Below are positions 1-11,494 of a stretch of 64,000 nucleotides of DNA, one piece after another. The translations under genes were made by a program, and so were the position numbers. How positions within the stretch are numbered: position 1 is the stretch's first letter; each line of letters starts with the position of its first letter. The notes beneath the pieces are model-generated. The model searched no databases. It saw only the letters and a list, made by a program, of their open reading frames with translations, and had not been told where the DNA came from. This stretch comes from Benincasa hispida (taxonomy: Eukaryota > Streptophyta > Magnoliopsida > Cucurbitales > Cucurbitaceae), in the NCBI RefSeq assembly GCF_009727055.1, contig NC_052354.1:37438543-37502542 (forward strand). Reading direction: 5' to 3'.

Positions 1-858
1 ACATTAAATTAATTAACTAAGTTAGATTTAATTAATTAATTAAGTAAGTAAGTAAAATAGATTTAATTAATTAATATTTAATTGTTAAATAAATTAATTG
101 AGTTATTAAATTGGAGAGGAGTGGTGAGTGGAGAAGGGAGTTGTAAACTCCCCTCAAGTAATATTAAGTTATTAGATCCCAAATTTGAAATTACTTTTTC
201 TTTAACAAAACGATTAGTCCCACTCGAAATTCTCTCAAAATCTCTCTAAAGAGAAAAGTTCTCTATAGATTTGGTTTTCCCTTCCTCACTTTCACAAAGA
301 AAGGTTCCACAAACCTTATCCAAAGAGTTTTTTCAATGAAACATCAGTCGTCAATAGCTGTGTTGAGAGGGGCAGTGTCGATGCTAAGTTACCATTGCAT
401 CAGGAGAGGGTCTCTTCATGCTCACTACTTAGATGACAAGTTACAGAAGGCAACGGTTGGCAGATCAAAGTTACGTGGTAAAAGAAATTGGTATTAGGGT
501 CGGAGATGAATAGTTTGTTTTTTAATATAAATTTTAAACCATTTTAATTTCTACTTAATAGTTTATGATCTAAAAAAAATTAAAATTTTAATTTATTTCC
601 CAGCTAATCAAGTGAAATTGCCAAGTAAAGTAGATTTGTCATCCCATCCATTCAAGCACTTATTGGTCTAGTTAACATTTAGTAAGTTGAACTTAAGTCG
701 GGACTATTTAGGGTAGTCATTGCTAATCTAAAAGCCTATAAAATGTATCTCTTGAATCTTCAAAGCTAAATATAAAATAATAATAATAATAATAATAATT
801 CTTTAATATATTAATGTTATCTTCCAAGTCAAAGGATATACATATGTTCCAAAATTGA
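1..858. other. AT-rich intergenic DNA with microsatellites
   Basis: No gene is visible. The stretch opens with TTAA/TAAG-type low-complexity tracts and holds a (TAA)n microsatellite at about 774-799. A slightly less AT-rich part at 300-480 has no long reading frame and no motif I recognise. It ends at the TGA triplet (856-858) that flanks the CACTA element. Confidence 0.6.
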
Positions 859-879
859 CATTATAAGAAATCATACTTC

Positions 880-1230
880 TCCCGATGCATGAAATCGTCG
901 AAAAATGGTGGAAAACGCATCGGAAGATCCTCTCCCGATGACGTACTGATCATCGGGAGTTTGGCCGGGAGAAATCCATCGGGAGTAGAACTTCTGATGC
1001 TGAATATAGGGCGTCAGGAGTTATAGGAACTCCCAATGGGTAATATACATCATGGGGAGTTCCACTAACTCCCAACAGTCTCTTCTATTCGTTGGGAGAT
1101 CCACTAACTCCTGACGACCCACTAGTTCGTAGGGAGTTCCATAATTCCCAACGGACTCTTCCACTCGTTAGGAGTTCCACTAACTCCAGATGGTACCTTC
1201 TTTGCGTCGGACATTCCTTCAATGGTTGAA
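880..1230. repeat. Left subterminal repeats of the CACTA element
   Basis: The motif CTCCCGATG/CGTCGGGAGTT and its variants recur about ten times in both orientations, often as short imperfect palindromes spaced 40-60 bp apart. In En/Spm elements such subterminal repeats bind the TNPA protein. Binding here is inferred from family knowledge. The reading frame at 1122-1328 falls within these repeats and is not a gene. Confidence 0.7.
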
Positions 1231-1579
1231 TATTGACTTTTAAAATTATTTAATTTGTAATTTGTATTTTTTTTTAATTTGATCTGAATAACCTGTAAAG
1301 CATCATTAACCAACTCAGACAAATTCACATAATAAATAAAACAAACAAAGCAAAGTCCACACTATAACAAAAAAAAGAAAAGTTACAAGATAGTTTATAA
1401 AAAAATTTGTTTTTAGAAATACATGAAAGAAATAAGATGAAAATAACATCAAGAAATATGTATTCAGAAAGACAGAAAAGTAAACAACGTCTAGAACACA
1501 ACATCTTCAATAATCATCCAATCTCATCTCCGAATAGCATCTTACAACAAAACAAAAACATCCAAATGTCATAAACTTC

Positions 1580-1850
1580 TAGAAACAAACAAAAAGACTT
1601 CAAGTTCAACTCCAAAACGTGTATCACGAAACTTAACCCACCCCCCACAACATATTCAAACTTTATAAACAAGAATGAACACACAAAAAATTCAAACTTT
1701 TCCTCGAAAACAATCTAAACCAAACTCGACCCACCCCCTCAACACGTTCAAGCTTAATGTTTATCCATAAACGATTATAACCAAACTCTACCCACCCCTA
1801 CAACATTCAAACTTCATAAACATCAACAAATACACAAACTTCATGAGAAA
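1580..1850. repeat. About 80-bp imperfect tandem repeats inside the CACTA element
   Basis: Units containing CCAAACTCTACCCACCCC and CAAACTTCATAAACATC recur here and again at about 3400-3560. The two blocks look like one tandem array split by the sequence at about 1845-3396, which includes the solo-LTR candidate and the foldback. No coding potential is seen. Confidence 0.55.
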
Positions 1851-2040
1851 TTTGTACGGATGACCCATTTTTAGGTCCAAAATTTCAAATGACCCATTTT
1901 TTAAAAAATAATGTCAATTGACCCTCTGCTGACATCATCGCCATACCAGATTATGTAAATGCCCTCACCTTTTTATCTTCTTACCCTTTTACTAAGAACC
2001 AAAACTAAACTAAAACTCTTCCACTGCCACCTAAAAATAG

Positions 2041-2442
2041 TGTAACGCCCCAAGCCCAGGATTCGGAATCCGAATTCGACCCCTAATGGCCCCGGCATTC
2101 CCCTACGTCCTCTACGATCTGGCTATGTCATCTTCTCTTCCATCTCCCTTCCTCCCTTGCCTTGAATGCTTTAGAAGTGAAATTTGTCACCATAAACCAA
2201 CACGAGTCCTTTCAACATACCTTGTCCTCACTCACATGCATCCTAGAAAAATTCCCAGGAGGTTAACTTTGGAGTTCTTATGATTGAGCCACCGAAAAAG
2301 GAAGGTGCACCTTGTTGGTATAGGTAGTAAATTTCAATTCTTTTAAACCTATCTTAGCCATACTTTCATGTCCTCAGGATCCCTCTCGTTCGGATGTGAT
2401 ACCGATTCATTCATATACCCCTTCTAAACTCGGGTCATTACA
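2041..2442. mobile_element. Candidate solo LTR, 402 bp
   Basis: The segment starts TGTAACGCCC and ends GGGTCATTACA, so it has TG...CA ends with an inverted TGTAA/TTACA terminus, as expected for an LTR. It is flanked by AATAG (2036-2040) and ATTAG (2443-2447), a 4 of 5 match for a 5-bp target duplication. It is clearly less AT-rich than its surroundings. No internal domain or second LTR is present. The reading frame at 2086-2283 has no recognisable product. The family is not identified. Confidence 0.5.
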
Positions 2443-2513
2443 ATTAGAATCTGATCAGTAAGTGAATTTAATCTGTGTCATTTGTGTCTTAAACTGATCG
2501 ATAATGGGGATAG

Positions 2514-3396
2514 GATGAGTTGTTCTGAGGTATATAAATATTGTGAACCTATGATTTTTTTTGTTTGTTTGTTTTTTTTTTTTTTTTTTTTGATGTGTTC
2601 TGAGGTTGAAGACGAGTAGAAAGAGAAAATGTGAGTGAGATAAGTGAGAGCAAAATCGGCAAGAACGACATCAGAGAGAGCAACACTAGAAAGAGTGAGA
2701 CTCGCGAGAGCGATACCGGCGAGAACGAGACTAGCGAGACAATGTCTAAAAGAGGGGGCGAAAGAGAGAGAAAGCGAGAGAGTGAGAGAGAGAAAAAAGA
2801 GAGAGCCAGAGAGAAAGAAAAAGAGAGAGAGCGAGAGAGAGAGTGAGAGAGAGAGAAAGGAGAGAGAGAGAGCGAGAAAGAGAGCAAGAGAGAGAGAAAG
2901 AGAGAGAGAGCGAGAAAGAGAGCGAGAGAGAAAAAACATAAAGTAAGAGGGAAAAAATCATTCCAACAAAAAGCATCAAAATTTTAACTGAAGGTGGACA
3001 TGAAATTATTTTATGACAATATATTAGGTCAAAATTTTCTAGCCTCTCTCACTCTCTCTTTCTGTCTCTCTCGCTCTCTTTTCTCTTTCTCTCTCTCGCT
3101 CTCCTCTCTCTTTCTCTTTCTCTCGCTCTCTCTCCCTTTGCTCTGTTTTGATCTCGCTCCTTTTTTAAGAGAAGATTTTCTTTAAACATTGTCTCGCTAG
3201 TGTCACTCTCGCTAGTATCGCTCTTTCTGGTATCGCTCTCGCGTGGTGTCACTCTCGCCGACTTCACTCCTCACTTATCTCACTCACATTCTCTCTTTTT
3301 ACTTGTCTTCAACCTTAGAACACATCGAAAACCAAAAAAATAAACAAAAAAAAACCATAGGTTCACAATATTTCTAAACCCTAGAACGACCCACTC
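2514..3396. repeat. Large inverted repeat (foldback) with GA/CT-rich arms
   Basis: The left arm (about 2514-2940) and right arm (about 3035-3396) are reverse complements of each other along most of their length. Shared landmarks are AATATTGTGAACCTAT, GATGTGTTCT(G/A)AGGTTGAAGAC, GTGAGTGAGATAAGTGAG and ACTAGCGAGACAATGT. The loop is about 95 bp. Each arm holds a minisatellite of CGCTAGTGTCGCTCT-like units plus a long (GA)n or (CT)n tract. The Arg/Glu/Ser- and Leu/Ser-rich reading frames on both strands here are translations of the simple repeat and should not be annotated as proteins. Confidence 0.82.
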
Positions 3397-3711
3397 TTCA
3401 AGTTCAACTCCAAAACGATTATAACCGGACTCTACCCACCCCCACAATATTCAAACTTCATTAACATCAACGAACACACAAACTTCAGAAACATCCATAA
3501 ACACACAAAAACTCCAAGTTCAATGGCAAAATGAGTATAACCAAACTCTACCTACCCCCACGATATTCCCGATGCTAATAGACAAAAACACAATAACTGC
3601 AGGATAGCCAACAATTATTTATCATAAAACTACTAGTAAGACATAACTACTTTGCTACCATAACTACAGGATAGCAACATATTAGATAACTAAATAATGA
3701 AGTAATCATAT

Positions 3712-4612
3712 CTAATTCAATGGTTCTCTTCTCTGTGATTGTATCATGTCTTCAATCATTTTTTTCATTTCTTCCATTTGTCTTGCATGATCCTCTCTCA
3801 TTTGTTTTTTAATGTCTTCAAGTTCCTTAATCCTCGACTGAGACTGTTCGAAATTGGCTCTCAATTCCCTCACCTCCCTATCCGTTCCTTGAGTAGATGA
3901 CGAACTCAATGAGCTGCTACCCCTTCTTGACTTAGGTTTAGAGCCCAACCTAGGCCTTTTGAATATCCGGATCGTCTACCCAAAATCGTCTCACAAATTT
4001 CATCCTTTGTTAGTTTCTGGAGTGGGGTTGGATTTTAGTTCTAACGTTTGATTCTAGACATATTTATTAAATGTGTAAGTACAAGCGATTGAAGTTAGAA
4101 ATGAAAAACAAGACGAAAGTAAAACAAAAATTGTTACATGTGCATTTTCAGCTGCCTAATTCACGAACTTGCCACCTTTAGAGATTGTTTCCCTAAATAG
4201 TTCAATACGTCCTATTTCTCAACCTTCCTTTGCCTGCAGCTCCAGTTGAATTTGCAGGACGTCGATCTGCCTACGTGGTCATACAGTAATTTTTCTCCAT
4301 TCTTTTTGTTCGTCTTTGACATTTCCTACATTTGAACAAAAAAAATAAAAAGATATTCTATAATAGTAAATGAAGTAAATGATACACGCCCTAAATTTTT
4401 TTATCCTGAAATACTTCACTCTCGAAGCGGTCACACAAAAAATACCAATTTTCTGGTCTATTCTTAAGCCAGTTAGGCAAGTTGGCACGTGCTTGCTGAG
4501 GATTGCCATATTTTCTGTAATGTCTGTGCAAATGTGCTCTGAATTCTTTGAATGAGTTTTGCATTTGATGTTCTATCAAATGATTAAGTTGTTCACTGGA
4601 TAAATCAAGCAC
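3712..4612 (-). pseudogene. CACTA second-ORF remnant (Transposase_24 type)
   Basis: Two minus-strand pieces resemble the plant En/Spm Transposase_24 family. The upstream piece (4391-4612) contains FKEFRAHLHRHYRKYGNP, then NLPNWLKNRPENWYFLCDRF, matching the family pattern of an HRHYxKYG block followed by a W-x-x-LC-x-RF block. The downstream piece (3712-3948) is a Ser-rich segment followed by a charged coiled-coil-like stretch of about 45 residues ending in IQSQRRE, the usual C-terminus of these proteins. The pieces are separated by about 440 bp that may be an intron or lost sequence. The product would be a DNA-binding accessory protein of transposition. I see no intact single frame, so this is a relic. 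Confidence 0.72.
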
Positions 4613-4839
4613 GAAATGAGACTACAAAAGAATAAAAGAAGAATTAGCATATATGATATTCATGACTCTTAGCCTATAATTGACTCTAAAAGAATAAACT
4701 TATAACTTACCAACAATTGACTCTTAGCCAATTCTATAAACTTGTTTGGAACCTTAGAAAAAGTACAACATCATACTGGAAATGCAGATCTGACGACGAT
4801 AATTTGTTATTTCTTTACAATTATTGAGAATGTACCAAT

Positions 4840-5794
4840 TTGCTATATGTTTTTCCTCTGCTAATAGTGTACATAAAGTTGATGCCCCTAATGGTCGTAC
4901 ACCCTAATGTGTGGTGTTTTTTTACCCTTGTCATCATTAACTTTGTACTGAGACTTACCACAAATGGGGCATTGTTGCAAATCTGTAAATTCTTTCAGAT
5001 ACAATAAACAATCATATTTGCTTACATGAATAGACTCATAACCTAGGCCTAAATCACACAATTTTCACTTAACTTCATAAAAGGAAGTAGGTATAGTGGT
5101 GCCAGCTAGAAAGCTGCTTTTAACAATTCTAGCAACATGTCAAACGATTTGTTACTCCAACCGTTGAGAACTTTGATATGCATCAACTTCACTAAAAAGT
5201 TCAAGGACGAAAATTGCAAACAACTTGGGTATATTTCATTACGTGCTTCGGTCATTAAATCCTCGAATAAGTTGTGGTATCTCTTTCTTGACCATTAGAG
5301 GACATTTCATTCTCAATCCCTTCTTCATTTGCATCTTTGTTTTCAATTGAAACTTGTAGATCGTTTATAAGATTCAACGTCTCATTTTCTTCGACAACAT
5401 TACCCTCTATACTATCTACTTCAACATTGTGTATTGAATGAGTTGTATGACTTTCAAAACCTCTAGATAAGTTTATTGGCTCTCCATGATATACTCATTC
5501 ACGGTATGAGAGAGATATTCCATATTTTAATAGATGTAGTTGCACAATATCTAATTTTTCCCAAATTGAATTCATACAATTCTTGCATGGACATCTTATT
5601 CGTCCGGAATTATTAACATGAAACTTTGCCACATCTAAAAACTGGGATACTCCTTCTCTATACTCCACTGATAACTGATTTCTTATTTTAATCCATTCTT
5701 TATTCATCCTTAAAAATAAATCTTTTTTGACCATCTTGTAATCCAAAACAATAACCTGTATTATAGGACAAAGTACAAAGTCTTTATTTAGCAT
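4840..5794 (-). pseudogene. TNP2-type CACTA transposase, N-terminal remnant
   Basis: The minus-strand frame at 5495-5794 holds a Transpos_assoc domain: NKEWIKIRNQLSVEYREGV, then GRIRCPCKNCMNSIW with the conserved CPCKNC cluster, then VQLHLLKYGI. Reading on in broken frames (about 4870-5300) gives the diagnostic TNP2 blocks NLFEDLMTEARNEIYPSC, FLVKLMHIKVLNGWSNKSF, DMLLELL and CPICGKSQYKVND. The sequence then stops resembling TNP2, so the catalytic middle and C-terminus are missing. The protein would cut and join element ends in the nucleus. With the core lost and frames interrupted, it cannot work. Confidence 0.82.
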
Positions 5795-6361
5795 GAATTT
5801 TGATTAATTTAATAAACAATTCTAAATTCGTTTAGAGAATTTAAAATTTTAAATAACCTCTAATAAGTGATTTGACTTGTATATATACAACATCTGTGAA
5901 ATATAATTTATATCAAACACAACCCAATTTTTCATAGGTATACCACTTGTCAATTACCTCACAACATTCAAGTCAAATAATAAACCCTATACTCTAGGCA
6001 AAATTAACTAAGCATTAATTCAACCACCTCAACACACCTTTCCACCCAAAGAATGACATTGTGATCTCCAATAAAACACTTCATATGCCCTAAATTCATT
6101 AATTATTCCTATCCTTTAGACTTTCCAAAACTCCAAACACTCCATCCATGTCCTCTTTCTCATGAAAGATATATACACCCACATTCCCTACGACCCTTGT
6201 ACTCGAAGTTAAACTTATTGTGAACAAAATGCATCATAACATTTTCAATTCAATTTCAAAGTTCAACAATGCACCATAATTTTTCCTCCAACCACTGGCG
6301 CCGTCTCTGCCAACAATCTCCCACCATATTCAAACTCCTAAAACAATCAAAACAAACTTTC

Positions 6362-6680
6362 AATCATAATATGTATATTTAATAACAATAACAATAACAA
6401 AATTAATATGTATTCGAAACAATAACAAAACAAATATTGGATTTTGATTTTGATTATGCCACCAAAACAATCAAAGCAAACTTTCAATCACAATATGTAT
6501 ATTCAATAACAATAACAGTAACAAAATTAATATGTATATTCAATAACAACGACAATAACAAAATTAATATGTATATTCAAAACAATAACAAAATAAATGA
6601 TTTTGATTATACCATCAAAATAATAAAAGCAAACTTTCAATCACAATATGTATATTCAAGAACTAAAATTTAAAAATAAA
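6362..6680. repeat. AT-rich tandem repeat near the right end of the CACTA element
   Basis: A unit built around AAAATTAATATGTATATTCAATAACAA recurs four to five times, alternating with a longer unit containing AAAGCAAACTTTCAATCA. The reading frame at 6437-6673 is the translation of this repeat and is not a gene. Confidence 0.6.
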
Positions 6681-6681
6681 T

Positions 6682-6820
6682 AACCCGTCGGGACTTATAG
6701 TAACTCCCGACCGGTAATGTCCCACCGTCGGAAGATTGGAACACTATCTCCCGACGAATAGTATACGTCGTCGGAGTTCTTCATAACTCCCTACGGGTCC
6801 TTACTTCGTCGGAACACCCT
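6682..6820. repeat. Right subterminal repeats of the CACTA element
   Basis: CCCGTCGGGA, CTCCCGACC, CGTCGGAAGA and CGTCGGAGTT recur within 140 bp of the right terminus, in both orientations. They match the motif at the left end and support pairing the two ends in one element. Confidence 0.7.
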
Positions 6821-6835
6821 CTTTTTCTTGTAGTG

Positions 6836-8460
6836 TGAATATAGCTAAAGCATATAAGATAAATAATTTTTTTTTTGAAAAACATTATTCCATATTATAT
6901 TCAACATTCTTTACTTATTTAAATGTATGCAAAAAAAAAATTGTATGCATGTGTATATATATATATTCGAGTTTTTACAATTGTTTTTGAAAAAAAACAA
7001 GTGTAGTTATTATTTTAATGTCTTCTACGTTAATAGTACAAAAAAATACATAAATTTAAAGGCATAACGTAATAATTGCTGATTTTTTTTTAAGCCTAAA
7101 AAAGATACCAAACATTGTGATTAGTTTAAAATAATATAGAAATGAAAAAATAATAATAAATTGATAAAAATATATTAAAATATTATGAAAATGAAATTAG
7201 AAGTGTATAATTAATAGGATTTTTTCCCCCTAAAAGAAGAACCAAAGTGAGACAAAAGTGAAGTATTCCATTTTCCACCAAATGTGCTGATTGCCCAAAA
7301 CAAAAGGCAATCCGACTCACAAACAAAATAGGCTTCTACATTTTTCTTTATACTTTGGGAATACTTTTAATACCACATGTTTTTCTGCTTTTAGATTTAT
7401 GTGCCTATCAATATCAATAATGTTTTTTATAATATTATTTTAATTTCCATATTTTAAATTTTGACTTGATATATGAAGAATATCCAACGAGTGAAAATAA
7501 ATATTAATTAGAGAGAAATAACATTGTAGACCACCTGCTTTGATAGCATTTTCGTTCACCAATTGACCCAAAAACTTAGGTCTTTTCTTTATAAATTTCG
7601 AAAACATGTTCACACAATGTCTTTTCTTGCAGGAAAAATTATACTTTTGATTCTCTAGGTTTTGTTTGGGATATTTGTAATAGATAGAGCAAGAAGGGGA
7701 AAAAATCTAAAAATATAGTACTTCTTTAAAATATTTGCAAATATGGAAGTATTGACCCGACAAGTTTTGATTTTTTTCTAACTTCCTATTTTGCTCTCTC
7801 TTGTTTTGTTGCATGCCTTCTTATTCCCTTTCTTATTTTTTTTTATTTTCTTTCCTTTTCTCAAGTTTTTTCTTTCCTTTATTTCCTTTCTTTAAAAAAA
7901 ATAATTATTTCATTTTCTCTTTTTTTTTTTTAGTTTCTTTCTCTGGTTTTTTTATTTTTAAAATTTTCTAATTTTCTTTCCTTGCTCTGATTTTTTTCTT
8001 TGTCTGATTTTTTAATTTTTTAATTTTTTTTCCTTTCTCCAGTTTTTGCTTCCATCTCCCCAATCTCCTCATCTTTCCAAACATTTTGATATCTCCTTCA
8101 TCTTCCCATTTTCCACTAGAATCATTAAAAAAAAATTATGAAACTGAATTTCAAACCCAAAGGACTTGAAAGTGCCTAACTCATAAGTGACCTAACACCA
8201 ACAAGCTAATCATCAAATTTAATTATTATAACGAAACGTTATATATAAAAAGCAAATGAAAATGAATTTGAAATAAACTACTTTTTTTAGTTCTCAAGTT
8301 TGCACCATTTTTATAAGCATTTATTAAAAGTTTGAAATAAGAAACGATAATAGTTATTAAACAAGTTTATTTCTCAAAAAATGAGAAATGAGAATGTTAT
8401 CAAACAGGCCAATAGTTTTTTTTTTTTTTTTCTTTTTATAGGATTTTAAGAGTATGAAGT
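6836..8460. other. AT-rich DNA without a recognisable gene
   Basis: The stretch has long A and T runs and a T/C-rich part at about 7790-8110. At about 8280-8402 a segment ends in ATCAAACAGGCC and resembles the end of a hAT-like MITE. No frame, RNA gene or conserved domain is visible. Confidence 0.5.
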
Positions 8461-9320
8461 CTATCAGTGATACTATGATATCATGCTATCAATAAAAACT
8501 TTTATACACAATCAAACAATCTCGATGATTCATTTCATCTAAAATACTACATTACATAATACATAAATAGTATCAGTGATATCCTTTACATTGATAGCAA
8601 TAAAAAGATATCACTGATAGCAGCTATCAATGATATCTTTTATGACTATCAATGAAGAATGATATCATTCTATATCTTTATGCATCAATAACGACATACA
8701 AACACACTACATATATCAACAAATTAATCAAAAGACACGATTATTTACAAACAAGTATAGCATGATATAAAATTCAGACAACAAAAAGCATCAAAACATT
8801 ACCATTGATAGAAATATATCAGCAATAGCCACTATTTGGCTATCATTGATAGAAACATATCAATGATAGCAACTAATAGCCCATTTCTCAAATTGAAAGA
8901 TACAACTAATAGCAGAATCACTAATGACAGCTATCAATTATAGCAACTGATAACACATTTTCTCGAATTGAAGGCTATTACTGATAGCAGCTATCAGTTG
9001 CTATCACTAATTGTAGCTATCAGTGATATTCACCGATAGTAGCATCACTGATAGCAACTATTAGTCATAGCAATTAATAGCACATTTCTTAAATTGAGCA
9101 ATATCATTGATTGCAGCTATCAACGATAGCAACTAATAACACACTTCTCAAATTGAAAACTATCACTTATAGCAACTATCAGTGATATTTACTGATAGCA
9201 GTTATCGGTGATAGTAACTGATAGCACACTTCTCAAATCGAAAAGCCAGCTGATAGCACACTTTTCAAATTGAAAGCTATCGCTGATAGCAGCTACCAGC
9301 GATAGCTTTCAATTTGAGAA
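8461..9320. repeat. Short palindromic-motif array (CTATCACTGATAG family)
   Basis: Variants of CTATCA(C/G)TGATAGCA and its complement recur dozens of times at irregular 15-40 bp spacing, interleaved with a longer unit containing ACATTTCTCAAATTGAAAG. The core CTATCACTGATAG is a near-perfect palindrome. The array is non-coding. The same core appears at 11065-11235 and 12590-13150 and, in weaker form, inside the MITE at 28369-28573. Confidence 0.8.
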
Positions 9321-9875
9321 AATCGAAAATCAACATGCAAAATGGTGGTTGGACATGAGTTTTTTTGGTTTTTTTACCATTTTTTGTTCTATATATGCAA
9401 TTATTTTATCTTTGTACTACATATTTTATTATTTTGGGTATGAATTCCATTTGTATAACTAGCCCTTTTCTTTAGATTTAGATTGCATTTGAGTCCATGA
9501 GTTTTTAAATTTATCAACTTTACCCTTGAGATTTGCATTTGGTAGCATCATTGGTCTATAATATTTGCTAAAAGAATTAGTCCCTATGGGTATTTTCTCT
9601 AGAAATTTAGTAAACATGTTCGCATTATACCTTTATCATAAATAAAACTATTATCATTATTTTGTTAATGAAATAAAAATTAACTTATTAAATTAATAAT
9701 GACGAGTAACTTTAAAAAGATGAAAATAGAACAAATCCAAAGTACAATGATCATTAAGACTGAAAAAAAATGTAGATTAAATTGTTCTATTGAACAAAAA
9801 ATCCTTGTAACAAAATATATATTATTAGCAAGTTTCGAGTAAATTTACCTAAATCGAAAATTTATCCCTGTCTAG
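9321..9875. other. AT-rich spacer, no gene seen
   Basis: No reading frame or domain is recognised. Parts resemble the common plant MITE vocabulary (AGTCCCTATGGGT, TTTACCCTTGAG), but I cannot set boundaries. Confidence 0.4.
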
Positions 9876-10110
9876 TAATCATTTTATTTTTGTTTTTGAA
9901 AATTAAGTCTATAGATACTACTTTCACCTCCAAATTTCTTTCTTTGTTATCTACTTTTCACCAATAATTTAAAAAACCAAACTAAATTTTGAGAACTAAA
10001 AAAATAGCTTTCAAAAAATTATTTTTTTAAAAAAATTTGACTAAAAATTCAACCTTTATACTTAAAAGATATTTAAAAATTAGAGATCTAATAAACATAT
10101 GGAAATTTGT
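9876..10110. mobile_element. hAT-like MITE, partial copy
   Basis: The segment contains ATTTTTGTTTTTGAAAATTAAG, CACCTCCAAATTTCTT, TTATCTACTTTTCACCAATA and TTTTGAGAACTAAAAAAATAG in the same order as the copies at 19971-20248 and 27358-27607, but in the opposite orientation to their central part. The right side runs into unrelated AT-rich sequence. Assignment rests on comparison among copies in this window plus recognition of a common cucurbit MITE. Confidence 0.55.
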
Positions 10111-10573
10111 ATTGAATAATACAAATGGGAAAAAAAATTTGATTATATATACCACATTTTTAATATTTGCTATTATAGCAAACATTAACCTGTAAACCTT
10201 TTCTTTTTTTCGGAATTCCAAATTTACCTTCTCTTTCCCTTTATTAACTTTCCTTTTTCACGTTTGTGATCCCCTTTGAACATTGCCATTCGTGACCTTC
10301 TTCTTCTTGAAATATCTATCGTCTCCATGAAATCAGATCAATGAAACTTTTTGCTTTCCTTTTTGCCGTTCTTTCCTTTTTGCCGTTCTTTCTTTTTTCT
10401 TTCACGGTGAAATATCGATGAATCAGTCTCTATGAAATCTCATTCGTGAAGCTCTGTGATACTTCGATCAATTCTAAATCATGAAGCTCCATGATACTTC
10501 GATCAATTCCGATTCGTGAGTTCATTTTTCTTTTTTCGATTTCATCTTTGATCAATTTCGATTCAATGTTGGT

Positions 10574-10729
10574 GTGAATGTATTACCTCCAATAGTTAAA
10601 CGTCCGACTGGACGACCACGTAAACAAAGAATATTATCAATTGGTGAAAAGAAAAGAAGCTCGAAGTGCAGTCGATGTCATCGTCGTAGCCATAATTGTA
10701 GGACATGCAAATTTCCACCAGTTGTTTAA
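10574..10729 (+). pseudogene. MULE (MuDR-type) transposase, C-terminal zinc-knuckle remnant
   Basis: A short plus-strand frame ends at the TAA at 10727-10729. It reads VLPPIVKRPTGRPRKQRI, then a basic stretch, then CSRCHRRSHNCRTC. This is the typical tail of plant MULE transposases: VLPPxxKRPxGRPxKxRI followed by a CCHC knuckle (CX2CX4HX4C). Here the first two Cys, the His and the last Cys are all present. No MULE catalytic domain was found upstream, where the sequence is low-complexity and AT-rich, so only the last exon or a fragment remains. The surrounding 8.4-13.8 kb may be one decayed MULE, but I could not identify terminal repeats. Confidence 0.75.
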
Positions 10730-11064
10730 CGAAGAAGCTTGATTTGTAATTGATAATGAAGAAGCTTGTTTTGTAATTGATGTTTGTCATCAATTTATCA
10801 ATGATAGTGAGACAGCTGATGTTTTTCACCAATTTGTCAATTAGATTGTAGTTGTTGGTTGTTGTTATCAATTTAACCATTAGATAGTGAGACAATTTGT
10901 TATTGATGTTTGTCATAAATATATTAGAGACCTTGTTACTAATGTTTTGTTAGTGGAACAGAATTTGTTGTTGATATATCCATTCTTTAGTCAATATGAT
11001 GCTTTTATTTATGAAGTTTTCGTTTTCCTTTAGCCACAACAATTGAAAGAAATGATATCAAGCT

Positions 11065-11235
11065 ATCTGTAATAGCTTCTGTCAGCAATTAATACAATGA
11101 AGTGATAGATTTTATCACTGACAGTAGATAAGTATTTTTGTAGAAGATCCATCAATGATAGATTCTAACACTGATAGAATTGCCAACCAAATGCTACACG
11201 ATCGTATAGCATTACTGATACCATACTATCACTGA
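11065..11235. repeat. CTATCACTGATAG-family motifs
   Basis: At least four variants (AGTGATAGATTTTATCACTGA, AATGATAGATTCTAACACTGATAG, CTATCACTGATAG) lie just downstream of the MULE remnant. They have the same core as the array at 8461-9320. Confidence 0.65.
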
Positions 11236-11494
11236 TAGAAGCTGTGCAGCTTGTGTTTAAACAAGTTTGTAGAAGGAAGTTTCTCAAAAAAAAAGCTTTG
11301 GATTGTGAGTTATGAATTTTTGAAGTTGTACCAGGGAATTGGTGCATAAGCAGACAGCTGCTTGTGAAGAACACGCAAGCAGTTCATCGTGGAGAATTAC
11401 AGTGGGATTTTGTAAGGAGGATATCGCTCTCGGGGGAAATCTCGCTAGGAATTGAGGTAAGTATCGGTAAGAATTTTACAAGAAAAGCTTGGTA

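Larger units (their letters stand above)
859..6835 (-). mobile_element. Degenerate CACTA (En/Spm) DNA transposon, about 6 kb
   Basis: The left end reads CATTATAAGAAA and the right end, on the minus strand, reads CACTACAAGAAA. These are CACTA-type termini differing at two positions. The 3-bp target duplication is intact: TGA at 856-858 and TGA at 6836-6838. Both ends carry subterminal copies of a GTCGGGAGTT-type motif. Inside, on the minus strand, lie a TNP2-type N-terminal remnant (about 4840-5794) followed by Transposase_24-type fragments (3712-4612), the usual order of the two genes in plant CACTA elements. The TNP2 catalytic core is absent, so the copy is non-autonomous. A candidate solo LTR and a large foldback interrupt its left half. 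The TSD plus TNP2 motifs make the class assignment firm. Confidence 0.88.

Noticed and set aside
2478..3267. Overlapping Ser/Leu-rich and Arg/Glu-rich reading frames of 63-153 codons on both strands
   Set aside because: They translate (GA)n/(CT)n tracts and minisatellite units of the foldback. No start context or domain supports them.
8461..9320. CRISPR-like array of repeats and spacers
   Set aside because: Spacing is irregular, repeats are degenerate and palindromic, no cas genes exist, and the DNA is clearly plant nuclear.
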